64,000 nt of DNA from Phaeobacter inhibens DSM 16374. GTDB lineage: Bacteria > Pseudomonadota > Alphaproteobacteria > Rhodobacterales > Rhodobacteraceae. Below, piece after piece: positions 16,175-24,235 of this stretch (position 1 is its first letter; each line of letters opens with the position of its first letter). The stretch lies in NCBI RefSeq assembly GCF_000473105.1, contig NZ_KI421498.1, positions 496,001-560,000 on the forward strand. Direction: 5' to 3'. The translations under genes were made by a program, and so were the position numbers. The notes beneath the pieces were generated by a model that saw nothing but the letters and a program-made list of their open reading frames with translations, did no database searches and was not told where the DNA came from.

Positions 16175-16450
16175 ATGGGACTAAAACGGACGGACGAATT
16201 TCGCCAAGATGCGGTGCGGATTGCGTTAACCAGCGGGCTAACGCGTAAGCAGGTGGCGGATGATCTTGGCGTCGGTATGTCGACGCTGAACAAATGGATC
16301 ACCGCGCACAGAGATACAGACGTGGTGTCGAAAGAAGATTTGAGCCTTGCTCAAGAGAATGACCGGCTTAGGCGTGAGAACCGCATTCTCAAGGAGGAGC
16401 GGGACATCCTAAAAAAAGCAACGCAGTTCTTCGCGAGCCAAAAGCCATGA
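16175..16450 (+). CDS. IS3-family transposase OrfA
   Basis: 91 residues. It has a helix-turn-helix (TRKQVADDLGVGMSTLNKWI) and a leucine-zipper-like helix at the C-terminus (ENDRLRRENRILKEERDIL). OrfA binds the IS ends and regulates OrfB activity. A slippery run of seven A followed by G at 16411-16418 lies near the end. A -1 shift there continues, without a stop, into the orfB frame, so an OrfAB fusion transposase can be made as in other IS3 elements. The stop overlaps the orfB ATG as ATGA. Confidence 0.9.
   Translation: MGLKRTDEFRQDAVRIALTSGLTRKQVADDLGVGMSTLNKWITAHRDTDVVSKEDLSLAQENDRLRRENRILKEERDILKKATQFFASQKP
16411..16418 (+). promoter_or_regulatory. Programmed -1 frameshift site
   Basis: AAAAAAAG in orfA. 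The -1 frame is open from here through 16447 into orfB, giving the OrfAB fusion. IS3 elements commonly use A6G for this. Confidence 0.7.
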
Positions 16451-17304
16451 GGTTTAGGTTCATCGAAGAACACCGGGATGCGTTTCCGGCAGCGCGCCTG
16501 TGTCAGGTTATGGATGTCAGCCTGCGCGGTTTGCGTGCGTTCCGCAGTCGGCCAGCCAGCCGCAGACAGCGATCTGACCTGGTCACGCTGGCGCATATCA
16601 AAGAACAGTCGCGTCTCAGTTTAGGCAGTTATGGCAGGCCGCGTATGACCGAAGAGCTGAAGGAGATCGGCTTGGATGTTGGCCATCGCCGTGTGGGCAG
16701 ATTGATGCGTCAGAACGGCATATCTGTTGTTCGGACCCGCAAACACAAGGTGACCACTGACAGCGATCATAAGCTCAATATAGCACCCAACCTGCTGGAT
16801 CGTGACTTCAACGCTGATAAACAAAACCAGAAATGGGCGGGTGACATCAGCTATGTCTGGACGCGCGAAGGCTGGTTGTATTTGGCTGTTATCCTGGACC
16901 TACATTCCAGGCGGGTAATCGGTTGGGCCGTTAGCAACCGCATGAAACGCGACTTGGCAATCCGAGCGTTGAACATGGCCATCGCGTTCCGGCAACCGCC
17001 CAAGGACTGCATCCACCACACCGATCGCGGATCGCAATATTGTTCTCATGATTATCAGAAGATCCTGCGCCAGCACGGCTTTAAGGTGTCCATGAGCGGC
17101 AAGGGTAATTGTTACGACAATGCTGCCGTCGAAACCTTCTTTAAGACGATCAAGGCGGAGCTGATCTGGCGGCATCCTTGGGAGACACGGCGGAAGGCTG
17201 AGATGGCAATCTTCGAATACATCAACGGGTTCTACAATCCACGACGCCGTCACTCAGCACTGGGCTGGATAAGCCCGGTCGCTTTCGAACGGAAGGTGGC
17301 TTAA
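16447..17304 (+). CDS. IS3-family transposase OrfB (DDE integrase)
   Basis: 285 residues with the retroviral-integrase-type catalytic core. The three acidic residues sit in WAGDISYVW (Asp), HHTDRGSQYCS (Asp) and NAAVETFFKTIKAE (Glu), with the downstream Lys of the DDE(K) pattern. The N-terminal part holds the HTH_21-type region LGSYGRPRMTEEL. The gene is intact and overlaps orfA by four bases. Active alone or as OrfAB it would cut and join the IS ends. Confidence 0.93.
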   Translation: MRFRFIEEHRDAFPAARLCQVMDVSLRGLRAFRSRPASRRQRSDLVTLAHIKEQSRLSLGSYGRPRMTEELKEIGLDVGHRRVGRLMRQNGISVVRTRKHKVTTDSDHKLNIAPNLLDRDFNADKQNQKWAGDISYVWTREGWLYLAVILDLHSRRVIGWAVSNRMKRDLAIRALNMAIAFRQPPKDCIHHTDRGSQYCSHDYQKILRQHGFKVSMSGKGNCYDNAAVETFFKTIKAELIWRHPWETRRKAEMAIFEYINGFYNPRRRHSALGWISPVAFERKVA

Positions 17305-17498
17305 ACGAGCACTTGGAGCGGCACGAAAGCGTGACAAGACCATTCTGCTTTGAAACTGGTTGTGAGTGTGGTGTCGAGGCAGTGGGTGACGCTGGTGGTC
17401 AACCATTCGCCTTCCAGTTCGGGCTTGATGCCGGTCAGGTTCACCTTGGCCTCGGCCATCAGGTCGCCCCCAAAAGCCGCCGAGCTGAACATTGACTG

Positions 17499-18287
17499 AC
17501 CCGCTGGCGCGGGCAGCGCGGGGTACCAGAACCGAGCTAAAACAGCGGCCGATGCGTGCACCGCGATCCATTGTCGAGGCGAGATCATATACCGCCTCTC
17601 GCCTTTCTGAAAATGGGACTGCGGGGTTCCGAGAATACCTTGATTGCCTCGAAGAAGTTTGTGCATTTGTACCGCCCCAAGAGCTGGCGAATTCTGGAAG
17701 CTGACATTCTGATGTGTTACTTTCGGCGGCTTCTTTTGCGTATGCTCTTTTTTGATACGCTGGTCATATGGCCATCGCTCCGAAGTCGATCCTCTTTTCC
17801 AAATCGACATCGAACCGGCCATACGGGTTAGTGTGGGAATACGCCGCTGACCTGCACAAGTTTACTGATGCGACACGTCATATCAATGGATGCAGGTCTT
17901 AGCGCAGGAGATCGCCCCTATACGCAACTGGTCTCGGTGACCGATGACGCAGCGAAGCTCGTCGAGCTGGCTATTCCTTTGCTCTATTGCCAGAGCGATG
18001 ACCACGGAGAAGCCACTGGCGCAGAGTTAGCTGCATGCGCGGTCTAAGGGCGTTCTTGTTCACATCAGTAAACTTTGTCACGACAGAGCCATCCTGAATT
18101 ACTGATAGTAGGCTCATCAAACGACGACTTTAGACGAATTTTTTACGATTTCCTCCTAGGAAGAAGACCTAGTTGTAGCCACACGATTTACTCTCAGATC
18201 CGCAAGGCCCGGCAGCGCCTTTCAGGCTTGCCGAGCTACCTATACTAAAAATCTATCAAGTTTCAAAATGAGTGGAGGAGCCCCCCT
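17499..18287. other. Gene-free stretch beyond the phage remnant
   Basis: No gene is supported over about 790 bases. Short open frames exist but have no recognisable content. AT content rises toward 18100-18280, which holds the promoter of the glycosyltransferase gene. Confidence 0.4.
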
Positions 18288-19163
18288 GTGAAGATATGTA
18301 TCGTCATCCCGACATATAGGCGGAATGTTCAACTCGTGCGTTTATTGTCTCAGCTTGCGGAACTGCGCGAAACATACATGGGACAAGCAGAGTACAGCGT
18401 TTTCGTTACGGACTCCGACCTGAATAACCCTGCTAGTGACATCATCCAACAGCTTTGCGACCGTTACATCCTGAACAAGGGAACAGGTTTCGACGACAAC
18501 CTGTTCTACTTCTACAAGGATTATGCTGGGGCTTTTGATTTTGTGTTTAGCTGCAGCGACGACGACCTATTTAACTGCGGGCCGGTCAATGTGCTGGATC
18601 TTCTCGAAGTCGCGGTGCGGCAAGACAAGGCAGCTGTTCATTTTAATCACTTCGAATACAAAACCGACTGCCCAGACAGTATGGATATGTCATACACGCT
18701 TAGCCCGGCGGCCTACCACCTACCCGCCTTAAGCGATGACCCGGAAAAATTCCGGGCAAGGTTCCTGTGGGGGCCGCCCAGACATGTCGGGCTCCTCTAT
18801 AAATCCAGCCACATCGCTGGTCTGCTGGACACAATGACTACGTTCAGGGGAACATTGCACCTTTATGCTGTGCCCTTCATGTGCGCTCTGGAAAGCGAGG
18901 ATGCCTCTTTTTTTGATTACCCTCTCAACTATTTTTCGGCTGCAGTAGCAAAAGACGGTGCATGGGAGAACACAGCAAACGTGTTTCACGGCTTATTACA
19001 GTACCTTATCGCATCCAAACAGCTGTTAAATCCGGAGAGCTTCGAGATAGCGCAAAGAGGCTTTATGAGAACCTACTTCGGAAAATCTGCCTGGTTGAGG
19101 AAAATGATTTCTGCCCCCTTGCCGACCGAGACAGAGGTGCTGGCCAGCATTGAGCAGGCTTAG
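18288..19163 (+). CDS. Glycosyltransferase family 2-like protein
   Basis: 291 residues. A GT-A fold start is seen in MKICIVIPTYRRNVQLVRLL, and a metal-binding Asp run in FSCSDDDLFN at about residues 87-96. It should transfer a sugar from a nucleotide donor during surface-glycan assembly in the cytoplasm. The start is GTG 18288 with GGAGGAG eight bases upstream. It lies upstream of the dideoxyhexose genes on the same strand, so it may place that sugar. Donor and acceptor unknown. Confidence 0.75.
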   Translation: MKICIVIPTYRRNVQLVRLLSQLAELRETYMGQAEYSVFVTDSDLNNPASDIIQQLCDRYILNKGTGFDDNLFYFYKDYAGAFDFVFSCSDDDLFNCGPVNVLDLLEVAVRQDKAAVHFNHFEYKTDCPDSMDMSYTLSPAAYHLPALSDDPEKFRARFLWGPPRHVGLLYKSSHIAGLLDTMTTFRGTLHLYAVPFMCALESEDASFFDYPLNYFSAAVAKDGAWENTANVFHGLLQYLIASKQLLNPESFEIAQRGFMRTYFGKSAWLRKMISAPLPTETEVLASIEQA

Positions 19164-19263
19164 TTAATACCCACGAATATAGTGTACAATCAGCCTACAT
19201 TTGAGCTTTCGCGAAAGGATGTATTAACCAAATTTGGATTACGAATGTTCGAACATAAATGCA

Positions 19264-19279
19264 GCGGGCTGAAGCCCGC
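19264..19279 (+). promoter_or_regulatory. Hairpin in the leader of rfbH
   Basis: GCGGGCT-GA-AGCCCGC, a perfect 7-base stem 15 bases before the rfbH ATG. No T tract follows, so an ordinary terminator is unlikely; it may affect translation. Confidence 0.4.
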
Positions 19280-19293
19280 ATGTTGCAACTAAG

Positions 19294-20694
19294 ATGACAA
19301 GTCTCTCAACCTGTGCAGCATCAGCCAGAAGGTCAGTGAATGTGAACGTTAGATCCCGCGAACAAATCGTCGCAGATGCCAAGGCCTATTTTGAGGCTCA
19401 GCCGCTGCCTGAATTCCAGCCCGGTGAGACTTACATTCCACCGTCAGGGAAAGTACTGGACGGAGAAGATTGTGCTAGCCTGATAGACGCCGGCTTGGAC
19501 ATGTGGCTGACAGCGGGACGTTATGCTGACAGTTTCGAAGATCGCCTGGCAGCCAAATTTGGTACGAAGCTTTCTAAACTCACGGTGTCCGGCTCGGCTG
19601 CGAACCTGCTGGCCTTCTCGACGCTGACATCATGGAAACTTGGATCAAAGCGGATCGAGCCAGGATCGGAAGTCATCACTGTTGCAGCCGGCTTTCCGAC
19701 AACTGTGACTCCGATCATCCAGAACGGCTGCATACCCGTTTTTGTGGATGTCGATCTTGAGACGCACAATGTGAATGTCGATCTAGTGGAAGCGGCAATT
19801 ACCTCTAATACACGCGCAATCATGATTGCACACAGCCTTGGCAACCCATTCGATGTCATCCGGATCTCAGAGCTTTGCAAAGCGCATGACCTTTACCTGA
19901 TCGAAGATTGCTGCGACGCCTTTGGCGCCAGCGTTCTGATGCCGGACGGCTCCGAAAAGGGGGTCGGCACCTTTGGAGACCTAGCGACACTCAGCTTTTA
20001 TCCCGCACATCATATCACTATGGGTGAAGGCGGAGCCATATTGATGAACAGCATCCGCCTAGCCCGCATTTGCGAAAGCTTCCGCGATTGGGGGCGGGAC
20101 TGCTATTGCGCGCCTGGGAAGGATAATACCTGTGGCAAACGGTTTGATTGGCAACTCGGGGACCTGCCGGACGGTTACGACCACAAGTATATTTACAGCC
20201 ACATTGGGTACAATTTGAAAGTTTCCGACATGCAGGCGGCCGTCGGGCTAAGCCAGCTTGGGAAATTGGACAATTTCGTTGAAATAAGGCGGAAGAATTT
20301 CATTGGTCTAACCGAGCGGATGAAACGAGCTGGCCTGGATGAATATTACCACCTGCCTCAGTCGACCCCCGGTACAAATCCATCGTGGTTCGGATTCCTG
20401 CTGACGATACGGGATGGGGTACCGCTGCTACGGCGCGATGTAACCGCCGCATTAGAGGACCAGAAGGTCGGGACACGGATGCTTTTTGCCGGCAATCTGA
20501 TCCGCCAGCCTGCTTTCGCACGGGCCAACTACCGCGTGAGCGGGCCGTTGGACGTGACGGATAAGGTCATGGCGGACGCGTTCTGGATCGGTGTCTGGCC
20601 GGGCCTGTCCGGTGACCATTTAGACTACATGGTGGATACACTCGCAAAGGTCACAAAAAGCCAACTTCAATCTGCAAAGGTTGCCGTAGAATGA
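19294..20694 (+). CDS. rfbH: CDP-4-keto-6-deoxy-D-glucose-3-dehydrase
   Basis: 466 residues, DegT/StrS fold. This is the PMP- and [2Fe-2S]-dependent enzyme (E1) that removes the 3-hydroxyl on the way to CDP-3,6-dideoxyhexoses. Two features separate it from aminotransferases. The usual PLP lysine is replaced by His in LSFYPAHHITMGEGG. Iron-sulfur cysteines are present in RDCYCAPGKDNTCGKRF. The C-terminus overlaps rfbF as ATGA. The start is uncertain: ATG 19294 has a weak ribosome binding site, while GTG 19336 or 19342 has AGAAGG upstream and would remove about 15 residues. Full activity normally needs a reductase (E3), which is not in the window. Confidence 0.9.
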   Translation: MTSLSTCAASARRSVNVNVRSREQIVADAKAYFEAQPLPEFQPGETYIPPSGKVLDGEDCASLIDAGLDMWLTAGRYADSFEDRLAAKFGTKLSKLTVSGSAANLLAFSTLTSWKLGSKRIEPGSEVITVAAGFPTTVTPIIQNGCIPVFVDVDLETHNVNVDLVEAAITSNTRAIMIAHSLGNPFDVIRISELCKAHDLYLIEDCCDAFGASVLMPDGSEKGVGTFGDLATLSFYPAHHITMGEGGAILMNSIRLARICESFRDWGRDCYCAPGKDNTCGKRFDWQLGDLPDGYDHKYIYSHIGYNLKVSDMQAAVGLSQLGKLDNFVEIRRKNFIGLTERMKRAGLDEYYHLPQSTPGTNPSWFGFLLTIRDGVPLLRRDVTAALEDQKVGTRMLFAGNLIRQPAFARANYRVSGPLDVTDKVMADAFWIGVWPGLSGDHLDYMVDTLAKVTKSQLQSAKVAVE

Positions 20695-21518
20695 AAGCCG
20701 TCATCCTCGCGGGCGGGCTGGGCACCCGTCTCTCAGAAGAAACCAGCCTGAAACCAAAGCCTATGGTCGAAATCGGCGGCCGTCCGATCCTGTGGCATAT
20801 CATGAAAATTTACACATCCTTTGGTATCACGGATTTTGTGATCTGCCTCGGCTACAAAGGATACGTCATCAAGGAGTTTTTTGCCAATTACGCTCTACAG
20901 ACCTCCGACGTTACTATTGATATGTCATCCGGCTCTGTCGAAGTACACCGCGCAGCGGTAGAGCCTTGGCGCATCAGCCTGATTGACACCGGCGAGCACA
21001 CAATGACCGGCGGCCGCCTGAAGAAAATATCCCATTTGATCGATGGCACATTTTGTATGACCTACGGCGACGGGGTCGGGGATATCAACATCGAGGAATT
21101 GGTTTCCTTCCATCGCTCTCACGGCCTGAAGTCGACAGTTACAGCGGTTGCTCCTCCGGGCAGGTTTGGACTGCTTGATTTGGACGACACCCGGGTCGCC
21201 GGTTTTGTCGAGAAACCGAAAGGGGAAGGCGGACGGATCAATGGCGGTTTTTTCGTGCTCGAACCGGAAGCCTTGGATGTGATCGATGGAGACGCTGACA
21301 TGTGGGAGGATAATCCTATGCGGCGGCTTGTTTCGCAGGGGCAGATGGCGGCTTTTCATCATGACGGATTCTGGCAACCCATGGACACCCTAAGAGATAA
21401 GAATCACCTAGAACAACTCTGGAACGAAGGCCGGGCCGCCTGGAAAACTTGGGATCCGCACCCTGTGAAGCCGGCGACCGGTAGTACGCTGATCCGCCCA
21501 TCGCTCAGCTTGCATTGA
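20691..21518 (+). CDS. rfbF: Glucose-1-phosphate cytidylyltransferase
   Basis: 275 residues. It joins CTP and glucose-1-phosphate to CDP-glucose, the first step to CDP-dideoxysugars. The nucleotidyltransferase signature AVILAGGLGTRLSEETSLKP is at the N-terminus with KPKPMVEIGGRPILWHIM; TYGDGVGDI follows at about residue 122 and GFVEKPKG later. The gene overlaps rfbH by four bases, and rfbG starts 15 bases after its stop with AAGGAG between, so the three are one operon. Confidence 0.92.
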   Translation: MKAVILAGGLGTRLSEETSLKPKPMVEIGGRPILWHIMKIYTSFGITDFVICLGYKGYVIKEFFANYALQTSDVTIDMSSGSVEVHRAAVEPWRISLIDTGEHTMTGGRLKKISHLIDGTFCMTYGDGVGDINIEELVSFHRSHGLKSTVTAVAPPGRFGLLDLDDTRVAGFVEKPKGEGGRINGGFFVLEPEALDVIDGDADMWEDNPMRRLVSQGQMAAFHHDGFWQPMDTLRDKNHLEQLWNEGRAAWKTWDPHPVKPATGSTLIRPSLSLH

Positions 21519-21532
21519 AGGAGCCTGCTGTT

Positions 21533-22636
21533 ATGAGCTGGGAGACACAAAGTGCGTTCTGGAAAGGGCGCAGAGTTTTTCTGACCGGGCACACAGGGTT
21601 TAAGGGAAGTTGGCTTGCCCATTGGCTTCTTATGCTCGGTGCGGAAGTCCGAGGGTTTTCTTTAGCGCCCGAGAGTGGCCAGGTGCCCGACGGGTTCAAG
21701 CCTTTGTTTGAAGAACTGGGCCTAGGCGCCAGGCTTGATCATCTCATCGGAGATGTCCGGGACGAGGAAACCCTCAAGAGATCCCTGCGGGCCTTCAATC
21801 CTGAGGTTGTTTTGCACCTTGCTGCACAGCCTTTGGTTCGCGCCTCCTACCAAAACCCGGTTGAAACCTACGCGACGAATGTCATGGGAACGGCACATCT
21901 ATTGAATGCTTGTCGTTCTGTAGCTGATCTGCGGAGCATTGTGGTTGTTAGCAGCGACAAATGTTATGAAAACCGTGAACAGCTTTGGGCCTACCGCGAA
22001 ATTGATCCGATGGGTGGACATGATCCATATTCGAGCAGCAAAGGCTGCGCGGAGCTGGTTACTAGCGCGTTTCGAGATTCCTATTTTCCCACAGAGCGCG
22101 CGGACGAGCATGGCGTGTCCATCAGCAGCGCACGGGCGGGGAATGTGATCGGTGGCGGAGATTGGAGTGAAGACCGGTTGATCCCAGATGCCATGCGGTC
22201 AATGCTGGCCGGATCACCTCTGGAGATTAGGAATCCACGGGCTGTACGCCCTTGGCAGCATGTCCTCGAGCCCCTTCAAGGATACTTGAAACTGGCGTAC
22301 AAAGGCGCAGAGGATCCGGCTCTCTTTTCAAAGGGGTGGAATTTCGGTCCCGTGGATGGAGACGCCCTTCCCGTCGGCGACTTGGCAGACCGCCTTGCAG
22401 CCAAAATGCATGGGAAGTTTTCCTGGAAAACAGCTGCAGAGAGCGGGCCGCATGAAGCCCAGCTCTTGGCGCTGGACAGCACGGCCGCCCGTGCGCTGTT
22501 GGATTGGAAACCGGCACTATCCTTACAAGGCATGATGGACTTCACAGCAAGCTGGTACAGTTGCCGCAGCCTGGAGCAGCGGGTAGAAATGGTGTCTGGG
22601 CAGATAACCCAGTACACCCGAAGACTGAAGCTATGA
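21533..22636 (+). CDS. rfbG: CDP-glucose 4,6-dehydratase
   Basis: 367 residues. It oxidises C4 and dehydrates across C5-C6 of CDP-glucose to give CDP-4-keto-6-deoxyglucose. The NAD-binding motif is TGHTGFKGSW at residues 17-26. The SSDKCYE block and the Tyr-x3-Lys pair (in DPYSSSKGCAE) are those of RfbG. ATG 21533 is chosen for its AAGGAG. The stop overlaps the next gene as ATGA. The product feeds RfbH. Confidence 0.92.
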   Translation: MSWETQSAFWKGRRVFLTGHTGFKGSWLAHWLLMLGAEVRGFSLAPESGQVPDGFKPLFEELGLGARLDHLIGDVRDEETLKRSLRAFNPEVVLHLAAQPLVRASYQNPVETYATNVMGTAHLLNACRSVADLRSIVVVSSDKCYENREQLWAYREIDPMGGHDPYSSSKGCAELVTSAFRDSYFPTERADEHGVSISSARAGNVIGGGDWSEDRLIPDAMRSMLAGSPLEIRNPRAVRPWQHVLEPLQGYLKLAYKGAEDPALFSKGWNFGPVDGDALPVGDLADRLAAKMHGKFSWKTAAESGPHEAQLLALDSTAARALLDWKPALSLQGMMDFTASWYSCRSLEQRVEMVSGQITQYTRRLKL

Positions 22637-23538
22637 ATGCGCTTGAAGGAAAGAGGGTTTTGCTGACAGGGGCAACAGGTTTCCTGGGCGGCAAACTTCT
22701 TGAGCGTTTGTGCCGTATAAATGCCGTAACTGGCTGTTTGATGCGAAATAACCGGAACATAGCGCTTTGCGTAGGAGCTGAGCGACTGGAAACAACTGGT
22801 TGTGCGGCTGACACTATTGAAACAATCTGTCAATTCCGCCCGGACGTAATGATCCATTGCGCTGGCTTGGTTCAAACAACACACGGTCCAGACGACATCG
22901 ATACGATGCTGCAAAGCAATGTTCAACTGGCTGCAGCATTGTTTGAGGCTGGACGGCAGCTTGGAGAGCTTCGCATCGTTAACCTTGGAACTTACCTAGA
23001 GTACAGCAGCGACGGAAAGATCGCACCAACCAGTCTTTATGCCGCGAGCAAGCGTGCTGTGACTGAACTGCTGAACTATTACACTCATGCGGTGCCTACC
23101 CGTGCAATCTCAATCAAACCGTCCGTAATTTACGGAGCTGGAGATCCGCGTCCGAGATTGCTGCCGTCGTTGGCTAAGGCTATTGCCAATGGACAGACGC
23201 TTTGCCTTTCAGAAGGGCTGCAGAAACTGGACCTGATTCACATTGATGATGTTGTCGAGGCCTTGATTCAGGCATCGGTTCACCTGCTATCATCTGAATC
23301 AAAGACCGGGCACCAAGAGTACTTTGCTGTCTCCGGCAACAGATTGAGTATTCGTGAGCTGGCCCAGAAGCTTGAGCAGATTGTCGGCCGGGAAGCTGAT
23401 TTGCACTGGGGCGCACATTCTTACAGACCTGAAGAGGTTATGGAGCCATTTTCTGGCGGTACCCCTTTACCGGGATGGTCTCCGGTAGTCCCCTTGGAAC
23501 TAGGATTAGCTGAGCTAGTTTTTCAGCAAGGCAATTAA
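22633..23538 (+). CDS. NAD(P)-dependent epimerase/reductase of CDP-dideoxysugar pathway
   Basis: 301 residues of the extended SDR type. TGATGFLGGKLLERL is the nucleotide-binding motif; the catalytic Tyr-x3-Lys is in SLYAASKRAV. By position at the end of rfbHFG it should be the last enzyme, a C4 ketoreductase like abequose (RfbJ) or paratose (RfbS) synthase, and would set which 3,6-dideoxyhexose is made. The sequence alone does not tell which one. It overlaps rfbG by four bases and ends the operon. Confidence 0.75.
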   Translation: MNALEGKRVLLTGATGFLGGKLLERLCRINAVTGCLMRNNRNIALCVGAERLETTGCAADTIETICQFRPDVMIHCAGLVQTTHGPDDIDTMLQSNVQLAAALFEAGRQLGELRIVNLGTYLEYSSDGKIAPTSLYAASKRAVTELLNYYTHAVPTRAISIKPSVIYGAGDPRPRLLPSLAKAIANGQTLCLSEGLQKLDLIHIDDVVEALIQASVHLLSSESKTGHQEYFAVSGNRLSIRELAQKLEQIVGREADLHWGAHSYRPEEVMEPFSGGTPLPGWSPVVPLELGLAELVFQQGN

Positions 23539-24019
23539 GAGGAGTTGCGAAGGGGCATCGGGTCACTGAGACTGGACGCTTAAGTTCTAAAACATACCCT
23601 GCCTAACAAAAGTAGTTCTGGCATTCATCTGGCGTGTAAAGGTCGCAAATTTTACTGATTGCTTCAAAGAGGCTGAGTTGCTGCCGGTCAACGGACCGTG
23701 CGGTGGGGCTGATCTCCATAGAGTAAGTGTCAGTCACAGAACGGATCTCGATAAGGCAGCTTCGGCTGTGTGGCGGCTAGCAGAAGTTGAAGCCCGGGAA
23801 GCTGCTGACTTTTTTGGTATTTTCCGGGTGGATTACAGGCTGACGGGTCGGCACTGTCGCGAAGTCACTCCCCGGATCAGCTCAAAACCACGTGGCGACG
23901 GTGCTGGCTAGCCCATCCATGACCTGCACCTCTCTACTTCCGACAAAAAGCACAGCTGCGGGCCAGTGATTGTAAGAAGGGCCATCCCGACGTTGCGGCG
24001 GTAGCGTGCGGGAAAAGGG
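23539..24019. other. Gene-free stretch
   Basis: No supported gene. It joins the polysaccharide operon to the rpoN relic and appears to be degenerate coding DNA. Confidence 0.4.
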
Positions 24020-24200
24020 GTAGTTGGTGAAATCGTGGAACGCAAGGGCTCCTATTTCCGTCTTGGCGACCGCGCTCTTGCTCCGATGACACTGTCTGAG
24101 ATTGCGCGTGAAACTGGATTTCACCTGAGTACCGTCAGTCGGATTCTGAATGGTTTGCTGATCGAAGGACCGAACGGCATTGTGCTTGCGCGTATCCGGG
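24020..24200 (+). pseudogene. Fragment of an rpoN-like (sigma-54) gene
   Basis: The frame from about 24020 reads VGEIVERKGSYFRLGDRALA followed by PMTLSEIARETGFHLSTVSR and ILNGLLIEGPNGI. This matches the core-binding/HTH boundary of sigma-54, where consensus text is PLTL.(D/E)(I/V)A...G.H.STVSR. No start, no upstream activator-interacting region and no RpoN box (ARRTVAKYRE) are present. The flanks are out of frame. A relic, likely left by a rearrangement at the edge of the polysaccharide region. Confidence 0.6.
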
Positions 24201-24235
24201 CATCTGACATTTGGCGAGTATTCAGACTGGTCAAA

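Larger units (their letters stand above)
16112..17342 (+). mobile_element. IS3-family insertion sequence, complete
   Basis: 1,231 bases. The terminal inverted repeats begin TGG(A/T)C(C/T)TGTC and run 28 bases with about 21 matches, ending in TGCCGCTCC on each side. A 3-base target duplication TTC is present at 16109-16111 and 17343-17345. Intact orfA and orfB, clean ends and a duplication all point to a recent insertion. It sits in the remnant of a phage tail gene. Confidence 0.9.
16083..17498 (-). pseudogene. Phage late-control/tail protein D fragment interrupted by an IS
   Basis: On the minus strand, 17498-17343 encodes GGDLMAEAKVNLTGIKPELE, then GEWLTTSVTHCLDTTLTTSFKAE, which matches the C-terminal end of phage tail protein gpD. 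The frame breaks at the IS. When the IS and one copy of its TTC duplication are removed, it continues as RDNEKGKT and stops at 16085-16083. Only about 60 C-terminal residues remain; the upstream part has been deleted or has diverged beyond recognition. It is a relic of a tailed prophage. Confidence 0.65.
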
